Below the pieces are notes generated by a model. It worked only from the letters and a program-made list of their open reading frames with translations, was not told where the DNA came from and searched no databases. The translations under genes were made by a program, and so were the position numbers. Positions 42,708-52,641 of a DNA stretch of 64,000 nucleotides are shown here, in pieces; position 1 is the stretch's first letter; each line of letters begins with the position of its first letter. Source of the stretch: JBHJGP01 sp050331695 (lineage in GTDB: Bacteria > Pseudomonadota > Alphaproteobacteria > Geminicoccales > Geminicoccaceae); the NCBI GenBank assembly GCA_050331695.1, contig JBHJGP010000008.1:8440-72439 (forward strand). Direction: 5' to 3'.

Positions 42708-45439
42708 TGGCCCAGCCGCTCCAGTAGGGTCGGAACATGTACTTGGTCGGTCTTGTAGTTGCCGGTGAGCGCGTACATCACCAAATTGACGCCGACGCGC
42801 CGCGCCATTTCGCGCTGGCGCTCGCCTCCAGGCACCACAGGCAGGATCGGGTTATTGAATTCGTCCCGCGCCCAGGCGCCGACCCAGTCGTTGGCGCCGA
42901 TGACGATCGACGACACGCCGTCATTGACCCCCGGATTGGCCCGATCGACCCAGAGCGGCTGGCCGGCGAACCGGCCCGGAAACTCCTGCAGCAGGTAGAA
43001 CGCCCGGGTCAAAGCGTGATCTCCCTGGACCACCTCCAAAGGCGGCACGCTAAGACCGCCCAGCAAGTCCTGAAGGCGTTGCATGCCGGGCCCGCCAGCG
43101 CCCCCTGGGACCGCCAGATGGGCGTCGCGGGTGTCGAACAGGATCATGCCGCCCTGACTCAAATACTCACTGATCCGCCGGCTTTGCTCGTCACTGAGCC
43201 GGATGACGTTTTCACCCACCGGCCAGTAGATCAGCGGGAACAATTCCAGCGGATCCCGGTCGAGATTGAGGGCGACCGGATCACCAGTCACCACCGAGGT
43301 TCTTTGGGTCAGAACATCGCTCAAACCGACCAGACCGGCCTCACTCAGCCGGTCGAGCTCTCGATCGCCCGTCATCATGTAGGCGAGCCGGGTTTCGGTG
43401 CTGAGCTCGAGGACACGGGCGTCGTCACCCTCCTGGGCCGCCCCCAGGCTCGGTATCAGTAGGAGGAAGGCCAATCCGGCTGCCGGCCGCAACCGCGCGA
43501 GGCTCGCCAGATTGCCCCGCATGACCAGGCTGACGACCATGTCCAGGAGAAATAAGATCAGCGCGAGCAGGAGCAGCCAGGGAGCCATGGCCCTTTCAGT
43601 GACCTGCTCCAGCCGCTCTACCGCAGTGCCCAGCACCGTGGGCGTCAAAGCCCGGAGCTCAGCTTCCGGGGGTGCCAGATTGAGCGCCCAGCGGGCACCC
43701 TGATCTTCGGCGTCGGCATAGAGGCCCGGCGGATGGATCGAAGACACCCGGGTTTCGTCGAGTACCGCCGCGTCGACGGCCTCGACGCCGTCCGGCGGAT
43801 CCACCAAACGCCCGGCGGCGTTTAGGGTCGCAACGGGCGTGACCGGCCCGCTCACCGCTTGCCCCTCGCCCTCCGCCAATTCCAGGAGCCGACCGATCAT
43901 GCCGACGAACATGCCGGACAGCGGCAGATTGGACCACTGATTGTTCGCCGTCGTGTGGAACAGCACCAACCAGCCGTCACTGCGGCGATCGGCTGTGATC
44001 AGCGGCGTGCCGTCGGTGAGCCAGGCCAGGGTCTTGTCCGCCAGATCGGCCGATGGCTGAGCCAGCACCTGACGCCGGATGCGAACGTCTTCGGCGATCG
44101 CAAGCCCGCTGAGCACGCTTTCCGGCGCCATCCGGTCGAGAGCCAGCGGTTCGCTCCAGGTGAGGGCGCCATCGAGCTGGCGGCCGCCGCCGCGCAGGGG
44201 GACCGGCACGAGCGGGTCATTGGGCGCAGCGGCCAGATTAGGGCCAGCGAAACGAACAAGCACGCCGCCCGCTTCCACCCAGTCGGCCACGCGCGTGGTG
44301 TCCGCCTCGCTCATGCGATGGGCGTCGACCCAAATCAGTGTCGGCAGGTTCAGTTCGACAAGTTCGTCGATCGAGCCCCGGTGCACGCGCGCCTGACCGG
44401 CAAGCGCACGCTCGACGTAATAATATTCCGACAGGAGCGGCTGCGGGTCCGGTTCCTCAGGCGCTCCCAGTAGCCCGGCCTCGGACCGACGCCAGCGTTG
44501 ATCGGCAAGCGCCACGCCGGCAACGCTGAGGCTACCCTCGAGTTCGAACCGCCGCAGCTCCGTCCAGGCCGTGGGTGGCATCTCCATGGACGCGGTCACC
44601 CGCTCCTCGTCCGGCGAGAAGGTCACGGACTCCCGGCCCACAACAGAACCCGCTTCGCCCAGCGCCAGCACCACCGCGTTCTCAACGCGGCCCGTCGACG
44701 ACCGGTGGACGTCAAGTGAAATCTGATCGCCTTCTCTGCTTGGTCGTCCCAGGAGATGATGGCCGCCACCACTGGCATCCAGCACACGAAACGCGCCCGC
44801 CTCGCCCAAGAGCGTCGCCAGATCGAAAGCCTGGTCCTCGTCGGTCTCGTCGATGGCGACGGCCGAGCCGATCCAGATGCTGGTGAGCGGTTCTTCGTCC
44901 GTTCGTGTGGCGAGAAGGGTTCGAACCGCCTCGGTGGTCGAAGCCCGGTCCGGCAACCAAGGCCGCGGCTCGAGCGCCGCAGCGATGTCCGCCGCTTCGG
45001 CGGCGGAGTTGAAGCCGACCTCCCTAACGGTGGCGGTTGGCACCAACGCGACCGGCCGGCCCTCGCGTTCCGCCCGCTCGATCACGCTCACGAGGAGATC
45101 TTGATGACGCGGCCAGTCACGGGCCGAGTCCCAGCCATTATCGACGACGATCAAGACCGGCCCGCTGCCGTCAAGCGCTCGCGTCGGGTTCCAGATGGGT
45201 TGGGCCAAGGCGACGATCACCGCGGTCACGATAAGGATCCGGAGAAGCAGGAGCCACCAGGGGATCCGGTTCGGCGTTTCCTCATTGACCGGGACCAGGC
45301 GCAAGATCTCGATCGGCGGGAACGAAATGCGCCTCGGCGCTGGCGGCAGCAGGCGGAGGATGAGCCACAAGGCCGGCAAGGTGAGAAGGGCGGCGAGCAT
45401 CCAGGGTTGGGCAAAGCCGATCAGGCCTAGGTTCAGCAT
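42704..45439 (-). CDS. BatA/DUF4159 domain membrane protein
   Basis: 911-residue protein. N-terminal aerotolerance-regulator (BatA) segment with two helices (MLAALLTLPALWLIL; LLLLRILIVTAVIVAL), a long central VWA/GATase-like periplasmic region, another membrane pair near residues 640-690, then a DUF4159 domain (LIYWPVGENVIRLSDEQ; GGMILFDTRDAH). These proteins always accompany MoxR ATPases and DUF58 proteins; the complex may help cell-envelope protein maturation, but the function is unproven. Confidence 0.88.
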   Translation of the reverse strand: MLNLGLIGFAQPWMLAALLTLPALWLILRLLPPAPRRISFPPIEILRLVPVNEETPNRIPWWLLLLRILIVTAVIVALAQPIWNPTRALDGSGPVLIVVDNGWDSARDWPRHQDLLVSVIERAEREGRPVALVPTATVREVGFNSAAEAADIAAALEPRPWLPDRASTTEAVRTLLATRTDEEPLTSIWIGSAVAIDETDEDQAFDLATLLGEAGAFRVLDASGGGHHLLGRPSREGDQISLDVHRSSTGRVENAVVLALGEAGSVVGRESVTFSPDEERVTASMEMPPTAWTELRRFELEGSLSVAGVALADQRWRRSEAGLLGAPEEPDPQPLLSEYYYVERALAGQARVHRGSIDELVELNLPTLIWVDAHRMSEADTTRVADWVEAGGVLVRFAGPNLAAAPNDPLVPVPLRGGGRQLDGALTWSEPLALDRMAPESVLSGLAIAEDVRIRRQVLAQPSADLADKTLAWLTDGTPLITADRRSDGWLVLFHTTANNQWSNLPLSGMFVGMIGRLLELAEGEGQAVSGPVTPVATLNAAGRLVDPPDGVEAVDAAVLDETRVSSIHPPGLYADAEDQGARWALNLAPPEAELRALTPTVLGTAVERLEQVTERAMAPWLLLLALILFLLDMVVSLVMRGNLASLARLRPAAGLAFLLLIPSLGAAQEGDDARVLELSTETRLAYMMTGDRELDRLSEAGLVGLSDVLTQRTSVVTGDPVALNLDRDPLELFPLIYWPVGENVIRLSDEQSRRISEYLSQGGMILFDTRDAHLAVPGGAGGPGMQRLQDLLGGLSVPPLEVVQGDHALTRAFYLLQEFPGRFAGQPLWVDRANPGVNDGVSSIVIGANDWVGAWARDEFNNPILPVVPGGERQREMARRVGVNLVMYALTGNYKTDQVHVPTLLERLGQ

Positions 45440-45442
45440 GGC

Positions 45443-46306
45443 TCAGGATTTCTCCAGATCGGCCATCGCCGCGTACAGCGCCAGAAGCGCGCGCTCGGGT
45501 GGCTCATTGCTCACATGATGGCAGAAAACCCAATTCAACCGCTGGACCTCGCCGGCCAACCAGTCGTGGTGGGCATCGATCAGTTTCCGGTAGTCGGACC
45601 GGGCCGCGGCGACGTTGCTGATCACCACATCGCCCTCATCTTCCAAACCTTCGAATCGCACCCGACCATTATAGGGTAGGCTAAGTTCAGCGGGGTCGCT
45701 GATCATCACCACATGGCCCCGGAGACCCTCGGCCGAAAGTGATCGCAGGCGTTGGGCGATCAGATCTGTATCCATAAGCCAGTCGGAAATGAGCACGATC
45801 CGGGCATGACGGGGCAACACCTGCTCCGGCAGGAGCTCGTCCTGCGGCTCGCTCAACGCACGCATGACGGCATCGATGGCGAGGCGCCCGCCCTGGGGTC
45901 TGAGCCCGGTTCCGTAAAAGGTTATGCGCTCGCCGGCACGCACGAGCAGGGAGCTCAAAGCCAGGGTTAGGAGCGCGGCCGTCTCACCTTTTTCAGAAAG
46001 CTTGCGATCCGACCGAAACCCCATGGACAGGGAACGATCACACCAAAGCCACACGCTCTGCGCCGCTTCCCACTCCTGTTCGCGAAACAGGATGTCGTCG
46101 CCCTTGGCCGACTGGCGCCAATCGATCTGACGAATAGGATCACCCGGGCGGTAGTGCCGGAATTGCCAAAAACTCTCGCCGATTCCGACCCGCCGCCGGC
46201 CATGGACGCCTTGGGCAACGATCGATGCCACCCGCTCAGCCGCAACCAGTAGTGGTGGCAGTCTCGAGGCAAGGCGCTCAGCTTCGGCGCGAGGCGGTGT
46301 CCTCAC
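45443..46306 (-). CDS. DUF58 domain-containing protein
   Basis: 287-residue DUF58 protein with the family signature YRPGDPIRQIDWRQSAK and FREQEWEAAQSVWLW, including a VWA-like fold. Cytoplasmic partner of the MoxR ATPase. Overlaps moxR by 4 nt and ends 3 nt before the DUF4159 gene. Confidence 0.92.
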   Translation of the reverse strand: MRTPPRAEAERLASRLPPLLVAAERVASIVAQGVHGRRRVGIGESFWQFRHYRPGDPIRQIDWRQSAKGDDILFREQEWEAAQSVWLWCDRSLSMGFRSDRKLSEKGETAALLTLALSSLLVRAGERITFYGTGLRPQGGRLAIDAVMRALSEPQDELLPEQVLPRHARIVLISDWLMDTDLIAQRLRSLSAEGLRGHVVMISDPAELSLPYNGRVRFEGLEDEGDVVISNVAAARSDYRKLIDAHHDWLAGEVQRLNWVFCHHVSNEPPERALLALYAAMADLEKS

Positions 46307-47301
46307 GCGGCAACCTGGACCGACATCGTCGCCTTGCGCACCACTTCATGGATGGTGACGCCATCCGCCCGGGCAGCGAAGGTCAGGGCCATGCGATGCT
46401 GGAGCACCGGTTCGGCGAGCGCGTGGACATCGTCGAGCGAGGGTGCCAAGCGGCCCTGCAAAAGCGCGCGGGCACGGCCGGCGAGCATCAGCGCCTGGCT
46501 GGCTCGCGGTCCCGGCCCCCAGGAAACCAGCTTGGCAATCTCCGGCGTGGTGGCGCTCTCTGGGCGCACACCACGCACCAGCTTAAGAATGGCATCCACC
46601 ACCGCGTCGCCGACCGGCATCAGGCGAACCAGCCGCTGGAGCTCGATCAGTCGCTGGGCATCAACGATCGACGTCGCCTTAGCCTCCGTGGCGCCGGTGG
46701 TCGCGATCAGGACCTGGCGCTCGACGGCTTCGTCCGGATAACCGACGTCGATCTGCAGCAAGAAGCGGTCAAGCTGCGCTTCCGGCAACGGATAGGTCCC
46801 CTCCTGCTCGATCGGATTTTGAGTGGCCAGCACATGAAACGGTTCGGGCAAGCGGTGATCGTCACCGGCGATCGTCACCCGGTGTTCTTGCATCGCCTGG
46901 AGAAGGGCCGCCTGGGTCCGGGGACTAGCCCGATTGATCTCGTCCGCCATCAGCAACTGGCAAAAAATCGGGCCTTTGACGAACCGGAACTGGCGCCGGC
47001 CGTCACCCTGCTCCTCAAGCACTTCGGAGCCCAGAATGTCGGACGGCATGAGATCGGGGGTGAATTGCACGCGCTTTTGATCGAGACCGAGGACCGTGCC
47101 CAGGACGCCCGCGAGGCGGGTCTTGGCCAGTCCCGGCATGCCGACCAGAAGAGCGTGACTGCCGCTCAGAATTGCAGCGAGACTGAGCTCGACGACGTCA
47201 TCCTGTCCAAAAATGACCTTTCCGATCTCGTCCCGGACGCGCGCCAATTCATCAATGGCCGCCTCCGCTTGCCCGACAATCTCCTGCTCGGCCTCTGCCA
47301 C
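46303..47301 (-). CDS. moxR: MoxR-family AAA+ ATPase
   Basis: 332-residue AAA+ chaperone-like ATPase. Walker A-type loop GMPGLAKTRLA, Walker B LLMADEINRASPRTQAALLQAM, sensor 1 ATQNPIEQEGTYPLPEAQLDR split over the usual positions, and C-terminal lid. MoxR proteins help insert cofactors or mature envelope proteins together with VWA partners. First gene of the - strand operon; divergent from the Nudix gene. Confidence 0.94.
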   Translation of the reverse strand: MAEAEQEIVGQAEAAIDELARVRDEIGKVIFGQDDVVELSLAAILSGSHALLVGMPGLAKTRLAGVLGTVLGLDQKRVQFTPDLMPSDILGSEVLEEQGDGRRQFRFVKGPIFCQLLMADEINRASPRTQAALLQAMQEHRVTIAGDDHRLPEPFHVLATQNPIEQEGTYPLPEAQLDRFLLQIDVGYPDEAVERQVLIATTGATEAKATSIVDAQRLIELQRLVRLMPVGDAVVDAILKLVRGVRPESATTPEIAKLVSWGPGPRASQALMLAGRARALLQGRLAPSLDDVHALAEPVLQHRMALTFAARADGVTIHEVVRKATMSVQVAA

Positions 47302-47571
47302 GCCCTCGCTCCATCCTGTTGGGTCCGGCTATTCTTATCCGGACCGCCGTCATCATCGACGAACGTTGTTCATACTTTAGGGTATGAGATGCGAACGGCC
47401 AGGGCGAGTATCGAGGATGTCTCTCACGCCCGTCTGATCAGCCGGCTTGGGCGGCGGTCCGAAGCTTGCTGCAGCGCGAGACAGGTGGGCTGATTTTACT
47501 CTCGATTTCGGTGCATAACGAAGTAGGGAGATACGGCTCGATCGGGATCGAACCGAACGGGCGACTGGATC
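47302..47571. promoter_or_regulatory. Divergent promoter region moxR / Nudix
   Basis: 270 nt without a supported gene. A perfect 6-bp inverted repeat TCATAC-TTTAGG-GTATGA (47370-47387) sits about 70 nt upstream of moxR and could be an operator. No clear -35/-10 pair could be assigned. Confidence 0.35.
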
Positions 47572-48177
47572 ATGATCATCAAGACATTGTCTCGCGAGGC
47601 CGTGCGGGAACGGCTCAGTTTGGCCTTGCCGGAGCCGGTGACCTCGGGTGATCGGGGCCGAAGCGCGGCAGGCGCGGAACTGGTGGAAGCAGCAGTGCTC
47701 GTCGGCATCATTGGGCACCCGGCACGACCCACGGTTCTGCTCACCCGGCGAACCGCCCATCTTCGGGACCATGCCGGCCAGATCAGCTTCCCGGGCGGGC
47801 GGTTGGAGCCGGAAGATCAGGGCCATGAGGAGGCGGCACTGCGCGAGGCGGAAGAGGAGGTCGGCCTGGATCGAAGGCAGTGCCACATTTTGGGTGTTCT
47901 GCCGGCCTATGTGACGATAACCGGCTTTCGCGTCACGCCGATCGTCGGTTGGATCGAGCCACCGATCCAGCTCAAGCCGGATCCGTTCGAGGTGGATGAG
48001 GTGTTTGAAGTGCCGCTCGCATTCGTCCTTGACCGCAAGAACCACCGGCGGGACAGCTATATCCGCGACGCCGAAGAGCGGTGGTTCTACGTGCTCGACT
48101 TCGAAGACCGCTACATCTGGGGAGCAACCGCTGGCATGCTGGTCAATTTCGCCCATGCGCTCCAGCCCCAATCCTGA
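47572..48177 (+). CDS. Nudix CoA pyrophosphatase-like hydrolase
   Basis: 201-residue Nudix enzyme of the CoA/acyl-CoA diphosphatase group. The Nudix box reads GGRLEPEDQGHEEAALREAEEEVGL over the expected 23 positions, preceded by LTRRTAHLRDHAGQISFPGG, which is characteristic of CoA pyrophosphatases. Overlaps the CCA-adding enzyme gene by 23 nt, a common alphaproteobacterial pair. Confidence 0.9.
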   Translation: MIIKTLSREAVRERLSLALPEPVTSGDRGRSAAGAELVEAAVLVGIIGHPARPTVLLTRRTAHLRDHAGQISFPGGRLEPEDQGHEEAALREAEEEVGLDRRQCHILGVLPAYVTITGFRVTPIVGWIEPPIQLKPDPFEVDEVFEVPLAFVLDRKNHRRDSYIRDAEERWFYVLDFEDRYIWGATAGMLVNFAHALQPQS

Positions 48178-49414
48178 AATCATCGCTGCCCCTTGGTTTT
48201 CCAGAGCGTCCACTCGTCGGCTCATCAAGGTCCTCGAGACCGCGGGGCATCAGGTCCGGTTCGTCGGCGGCTCGGTCCGGGATGCGCTGATCGGCCGCTT
48301 CCCGCCTAAGCCGGACGTGGATCTGGCGACCACCGCCGATCCCGCGCAAGTCATATCCTGCCTGCACGAGGCCGGCATCAAAGCGCTGCCGACGGGCGTC
48401 GCCCACGGTACGGTGACGGCGATCGTCGACCAGGATCCGTTCGAGATCACGACGTTGCGCGAGGATGTCGCAACCGATGGTCGCCATGCAGCCGTGCGCT
48501 TCACCATCGACTTTGAGCGGGATGCGGCGCGGCGTGACTTCACCTTCAATGCCCTGAGCGTAGACGCCGAGGGGCACCTGTTCGATCCGTTTCAGGGCCA
48601 TCGGGATCTGCTCGACGGTCGGGTCCGGTTCGTCGGCCCGCCGGACATTCGGATCGCCGAGGATTATCTTCGTATCCTGCGGCTTTTTCGCTTCCATGCC
48701 TATTTCGGCAAGCTTCGGCCTGCTCCAGACGCTCTTGCCGCCTGCGCGGCTGCCGCCGGCAAGCTGGAAACGCTGTCCGGTGAACGTGTCGCCCAGGAAA
48801 TGTTGAAGCTCTTGCGCGCGCCGTCGCCGCAGCCAAGCCTCGATCTGATGGTCGAAACGGGGGTCGCGGCTCAGGCGTTCGCCGGGCTCCAAACGCTTCC
48901 CAATCTAAATCCTGTCTTGGAGGTGGAGCGTCAACCGGATCCGCTCTTGCGGCTCGCCTTCCTGGTGAGGAGCGCCCCCGGTCCCCTGGATAGGGCGCGA
49001 AGGCTCAGCTCCCGCTGGCGGCTCTCGAACCGAGAGGCCGACCGGCTCGAACGGTTGGTCGATGGCTGGCGGCAATTGCCGCAAGACGAAAAGAACGCAG
49101 CGTCACAAGCCATGGCGCTGGGTGAACAACAAAGCTTACTCGTCCTGGTTTACCGCTTGGGTCTAACGCTGGCAGCGGATCTGATGCGCCTCGAGGCCGG
49201 CCGGCGACCTGCCCCCCTCATTCGAGCCCGGATCGGTGCGCTGGAGGATTTGACCATCCCACCCTTCCCGCTGACCGGCGACGACCTCTTGACCCAAGGC
49301 TTCGAGCCCGGCCCTGGCCTGGGTGAGGCGCTCGCAAAAACCGAAGCGTGGTGGCTTAGCCAATCAGGAAAACCCGATCGGGACGCCTGTCTGGCCTTCG
49401 CCCAAAAACAATAA
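48155..49414 (+). CDS. cca: CCA tRNA nucleotidyltransferase / poly(A) polymerase family protein
   Basis: Class II nucleotidyltransferase adding CCA to tRNA 3' ends. 419 residues from ATG 48155. Motifs: FVGGSVRDALIGR, DVDLATTADP (catalytic Asp pair), RRDFTFNALSVD and EDYLRILRLFRFHAYFG. The frame is open further upstream within the Nudix gene but the family N-terminus fits ATG 48155. Overlap with the Nudix gene suggests co-translation. PcnB-type polymerases look similar, but this context is typical for the CCA enzyme. Confidence 0.92.
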   Translation: MRSSPNPEIIAAPWFSRASTRRLIKVLETAGHQVRFVGGSVRDALIGRFPPKPDVDLATTADPAQVISCLHEAGIKALPTGVAHGTVTAIVDQDPFEITTLREDVATDGRHAAVRFTIDFERDAARRDFTFNALSVDAEGHLFDPFQGHRDLLDGRVRFVGPPDIRIAEDYLRILRLFRFHAYFGKLRPAPDALAACAAAAGKLETLSGERVAQEMLKLLRAPSPQPSLDLMVETGVAAQAFAGLQTLPNLNPVLEVERQPDPLLRLAFLVRSAPGPLDRARRLSSRWRLSNREADRLERLVDGWRQLPQDEKNAASQAMALGEQQSLLVLVYRLGLTLAADLMRLEAGRRPAPLIRARIGALEDLTIPPFPLTGDDLLTQGFEPGPGLGEALAKTEAWWLSQSGKPDRDACLAFAQKQ

Positions 49415-49833
49415 AAAACAAGTTTTTGAAGTTTATTACGCTTGCTTTTTGAAGCTATCTATCAAATCTTCCACGTGCAGACGTCGCTGGGCGGCACCCT
49501 AGCAGCGCCGTTGGCATCTTGGCTGGGTTCAGCACGAGGAAGCGCGCTTTGGAGACCTGACGTCCACCGATTTGAGCATACTTGCGGATGCCTAATTACA
49601 GCGCCGCAACACTTCTACATGGAATTGCTCTATCCCCGTGAACGTCTAACGTTTGTTGTGTGAGTCCTTTCGGGCTTTCGCGGAACAAAAACATTGGTCG
49701 GGGCTTGGTCAGTCTACGAATTATGGTTTTGTTGTGAGGTGCCCTCGTGAAACCCCTCGATCCAAACGCCGAAATTGGTCTCAAACTCACGCATTTCGAG
49801 CAAGTCCGATCCTCACCCCGAGGGACACTCACC
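49415..49833. other. 419-nt intergenic region, no gene seen
   Basis: No supported coding sequence. The first 60 nt are A/T-rich with a 7-bp inverted repeat CAAAAAC/GTTTTTG that may end the cca transcript. The rest shows no recognised motif; a longer in-frame extension of the downstream lipoprotein (from 49747) lacks a signal-peptide-compatible N-terminus. Confidence 0.4.
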
Positions 49834-50322
49834 TTGGCGGTGATCGGCCCTCGCAAGCGCGCCCCATCCTGGTTGGCCGCGGCGAGCCTGGTTACGGCTT
49901 GCGCGTCGGAACTTCCCGCCGATCAAACGACGCCCGCCGATCCCGCCGGCATTGAGCGGACCGGTCGGCCCAATGACTATCTGGTCTGTCCGCCAGGCCT
50001 CAACGACGCCGAGATCGATCGCGAAGCACCGGTTTTCCCGGTTTCCGTCGATCGCCTGGAGCAGGCGGTGATCGAGGTCGTCAACCAGGCACCTCGAACC
50101 GAGATCCTCAGCCGCGAGGCGGCATCCAGGCGTTATCGGGTTCGCCAGACCTCGCGCTGGCTGGGCTTTTCGGACCAGATCGATCTGAGCTTTCACGAGA
50201 TCGGTGCCGAGACGTCCACGGTCTGCATCTATAGTCGGGCGATCCACGGCTACTATGATTTCGGCGTGAACAAGGATCGGGTCGAGCGTTGGCTTGCCCA
50301 GGTGAACGTGAGCGGCAACTAG
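49834..50322 (+). CDS. DUF1499 family lipoprotein
   Basis: 162-residue protein of family DUF1499, function unknown. From TTG 49834 the N-terminus is MAVIGPRKRAPSWLAAASLV followed by TAC, i.e. a basic n-region, hydrophobic core and lipobox VTAC, so an outer- or inner-membrane lipoprotein is likely. GAGGG lies 9 nt upstream (49820-49824). An ATG at 49747 would bury the signal peptide and is rejected. Conserved C-terminal region FSDQIDLSFHEIG and SRAIHGYYDFGVNKDRV identifies the family. Confidence 0.82.
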   Translation: MAVIGPRKRAPSWLAAASLVTACASELPADQTTPADPAGIERTGRPNDYLVCPPGLNDAEIDREAPVFPVSVDRLEQAVIEVVNQAPRTEILSREAASRRYRVRQTSRWLGFSDQIDLSFHEIGAETSTVCIYSRAIHGYYDFGVNKDRVERWLAQVNVSGN

Positions 50323-50515
50323 GTTCGCTTCCAGCCAGCCGCCGTGGCCATGGGTCAGTGGCGCTCCCTAAGGGCCAGACTAAGACGTTTGGCGCTCGAA
50401 ACCGCGGCGATCCCGTGAAGTGACCAGCTCTGCGTCAGGCCCTCAATCAAAAGGATCAGATCCGTTTCGCAACCGGTTAAGGGGGCGGCCCCGGTGGTCC
50501 ACTGGAAGGCAAGAC

Positions 50516-51592
50516 ATGACACTTCCCGAGACGATGAGCGGCATGGTTCTGACGGGACATGGTGGTCCGGAAAAACTGGAATGGCGCGATGATCTGCCGG
50601 TGCCCAGGCCTGATGCCGGCGAGGTGCTGATCCGCGTTGGCGCCTCGGCTGTGAACAACACGGACATCAACACCCGCACCGGCTGGTACTCGAAGAACGT
50701 TCGCGGTGACACAGCGTCGGGAGCAGTCGAGGGATACGGATCGGCCGCCGACGGTGATGGCAGTTGGTCCGGGGTCGCCCTTTCCTTCCCGCGCATTCAG
50801 GGCGCGGATTGCTGCGGCGAGATCGTGGCCGTGAGCGCCGGTGTCCCATCTGAGCGTGTCGGCGAGCGGGTCGTGGTGCGCGCGCTGCAATCCCCAGCCA
50901 ATACCGGTTCCGACCTGCCAACGGCGACCTTCGGATCGGAGCATGACGGCGCGTTCGCGGAATACGCGACCGCCGCTTCGGAGGATGCCGTCGCCGTGCG
51001 GTTCGATCTGTCCGACATCGAGCTGGCCTCGTTTCCTTGTGCCTTTTCCACGGCGGAAGGCATGATCCAGCGCGTCGGTCTTACCAATGAGCGGGTCTTG
51101 ATTACCGGCGCTTCGGGCGGCGTCGGCTCGGCCGCGATCCAGTTGGCCAAACGGCGCGGCGCTCACGTGACTGCGTTGACAAGCTCGTCCAAGGCCGAAG
51201 CCCTGAGGGCGCTTGGTGCGGACGAAACGCTCGACCGCGAAAGGGATCTGCCGAAACGCGCCTACGACGTCGTGCTCGATCTCGTCGGCGGATCACGCTG
51301 GACCTCGCTGATCGATGGGCTGTGCAACGGCGGACGTTATGTCACCGCTGGTGCGATCGCCGGGCCCATCGTCGAGCTGGACTTGCGCACGCTCTATTTG
51401 CGTGATCTGGCCTTCTTCGGTTGCACGCATCAGCCCGCGAACGTGTTCACCGATCTGGTCGGCTATATAGAAGCGGGCGAGATCCGGCCTTTGGTCGCCG
51501 AAAGCTTTTCCTTGCGGGATCTGCATGCGGCGCAGGAGGCGTTTTTGTCGAAATCCCATGTGGGAAAGATCGGCATTCGGGTTAACGAATGA
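50516..51592 (+). CDS. MDR-type zinc-binding/quinone oxidoreductase-like dehydrogenase
   Basis: 358-residue medium-chain dehydrogenase/reductase. GroES-like N-terminal domain (AVNNTDINTRTG) and Rossmann domain with ITGASGGVGSAAIQLAKRRGA. The structural and catalytic zinc cysteines are not evident, placing it with quinone-oxidoreductase-like members. ATG 50516 has GGAAGG 6 nt upstream; an upstream GTG at 50420 is less likely. Substrate unknown; no pathway partners nearby. Confidence 0.87.
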   Translation: MTLPETMSGMVLTGHGGPEKLEWRDDLPVPRPDAGEVLIRVGASAVNNTDINTRTGWYSKNVRGDTASGAVEGYGSAADGDGSWSGVALSFPRIQGADCCGEIVAVSAGVPSERVGERVVVRALQSPANTGSDLPTATFGSEHDGAFAEYATAASEDAVAVRFDLSDIELASFPCAFSTAEGMIQRVGLTNERVLITGASGGVGSAAIQLAKRRGAHVTALTSSSKAEALRALGADETLDRERDLPKRAYDVVLDLVGGSRWTSLIDGLCNGGRYVTAGAIAGPIVELDLRTLYLRDLAFFGCTHQPANVFTDLVGYIEAGEIRPLVAESFSLRDLHAAQEAFLSKSHVGKIGIRVNE

Positions 51593-51677
51593 GCCTTGGA
51601 GGCCGTGTGCTTCCGAAAACCTGGTCTCCGCGCTTGCCGGACTGGATCTGACGACGAAACCCGCGTAGCCGGAACGG

Positions 51678-52577
51678 ATGGAGCCCTCTCCCCATTCGCC
51701 CCTGGCCTCTTCGCCCTCCAGCGATATCCCGGTTGCCGTCTCCTCTGTCCTTCTGGGCTCTTTGTGCCTGGTGGGCATGACCACCACGACCAAGCTTCTG
51801 ACCGAAACCTATCCGATAGCGATGGTGGTCTGGGGCCGCTACGCCTTTCACTTCGCCATCCTCGCCGTGATCATGGCGCCCCGAATGGCAGCGGTGATGC
51901 GGGCGCCTCGTCGAGACATTCAGGTGCTGCGCTCGAGCCTCATGCTGGTGGCGACAGTCCTCAACGTCATCGCACTTCACCACCTGCAACTGGCCGAAGT
52001 CTCGGCGATCATGTTCCTGACCCCGCTCATGGTGACGGCGCTCTCCACACCACTTCTGGGCGAGGACGTGGGCCCGCGGCGTTGGCTCGCCGTACTTGTC
52101 GGATTTGCCGGTGCGCTGATCATCATTCGTCCGGGCCTCGGCGTTGTCCACGCGGCATCCCTGGTGGCCCTGGGCTGTGCGCTGGCCTACGCGCTCTATC
52201 AGCTCGCCACCCGCAAGGTGCACGGCATCGCCGACCCCTGGATGTCACTCTTTTACACCTCGATCGTCGGCACGGTGGCCTCGTCCCTCCTGGTCCCAAT
52301 CTGGTGGCAGCCACCCGATATCTGGGGATGGCTCGGCATGGCCGCGTCCGGCGCGTTCGGTGCCGCCGGCCATCTGGGCCTCATCATCGGCCTCAGCCGG
52401 GCTGCGGCATCGAGGATCACCCCCTTCACCTATACCCAGCTCTTGTGGGCCATCATCGCCGGCTGGCTGGTCTTCGGTGATTGGCCGGATGTTGGGACAC
52501 TCGTCGGCGGCCTGATAATCGTCGCGAGCGGGCTTTACGTGTTCCGGCGAGAAGTTCACCTTTCAGGCGCAAACTGA
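51678..52577 (+). CDS. DMT superfamily transporter (EamA)
   Basis: 299-residue inner-membrane protein with about ten hydrophobic helices arranged as two EamA repeats (first half LCLVGMTTTTKLLTETYP, second half LGCALAYALYQLATRKV). Probable metabolite exporter; substrate not predictable. 86 nt after the MDR gene. Confidence 0.88.
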   Translation: MEPSPHSPLASSPSSDIPVAVSSVLLGSLCLVGMTTTTKLLTETYPIAMVVWGRYAFHFAILAVIMAPRMAAVMRAPRRDIQVLRSSLMLVATVLNVIALHHLQLAEVSAIMFLTPLMVTALSTPLLGEDVGPRRWLAVLVGFAGALIIIRPGLGVVHAASLVALGCALAYALYQLATRKVHGIADPWMSLFYTSIVGTVASSLLVPIWWQPPDIWGWLGMAASGAFGAAGHLGLIIGLSRAAASRITPFTYTQLLWAIIAGWLVFGDWPDVGTLVGGLIIVASGLYVFRREVHLSGAN

Positions 52578-52641
52578 AGCGCGAAAAGGCCTCGCATCCG
52601 GGTCCGCACTACCTACATTGTCAATGATTGAGAGGTCCCCC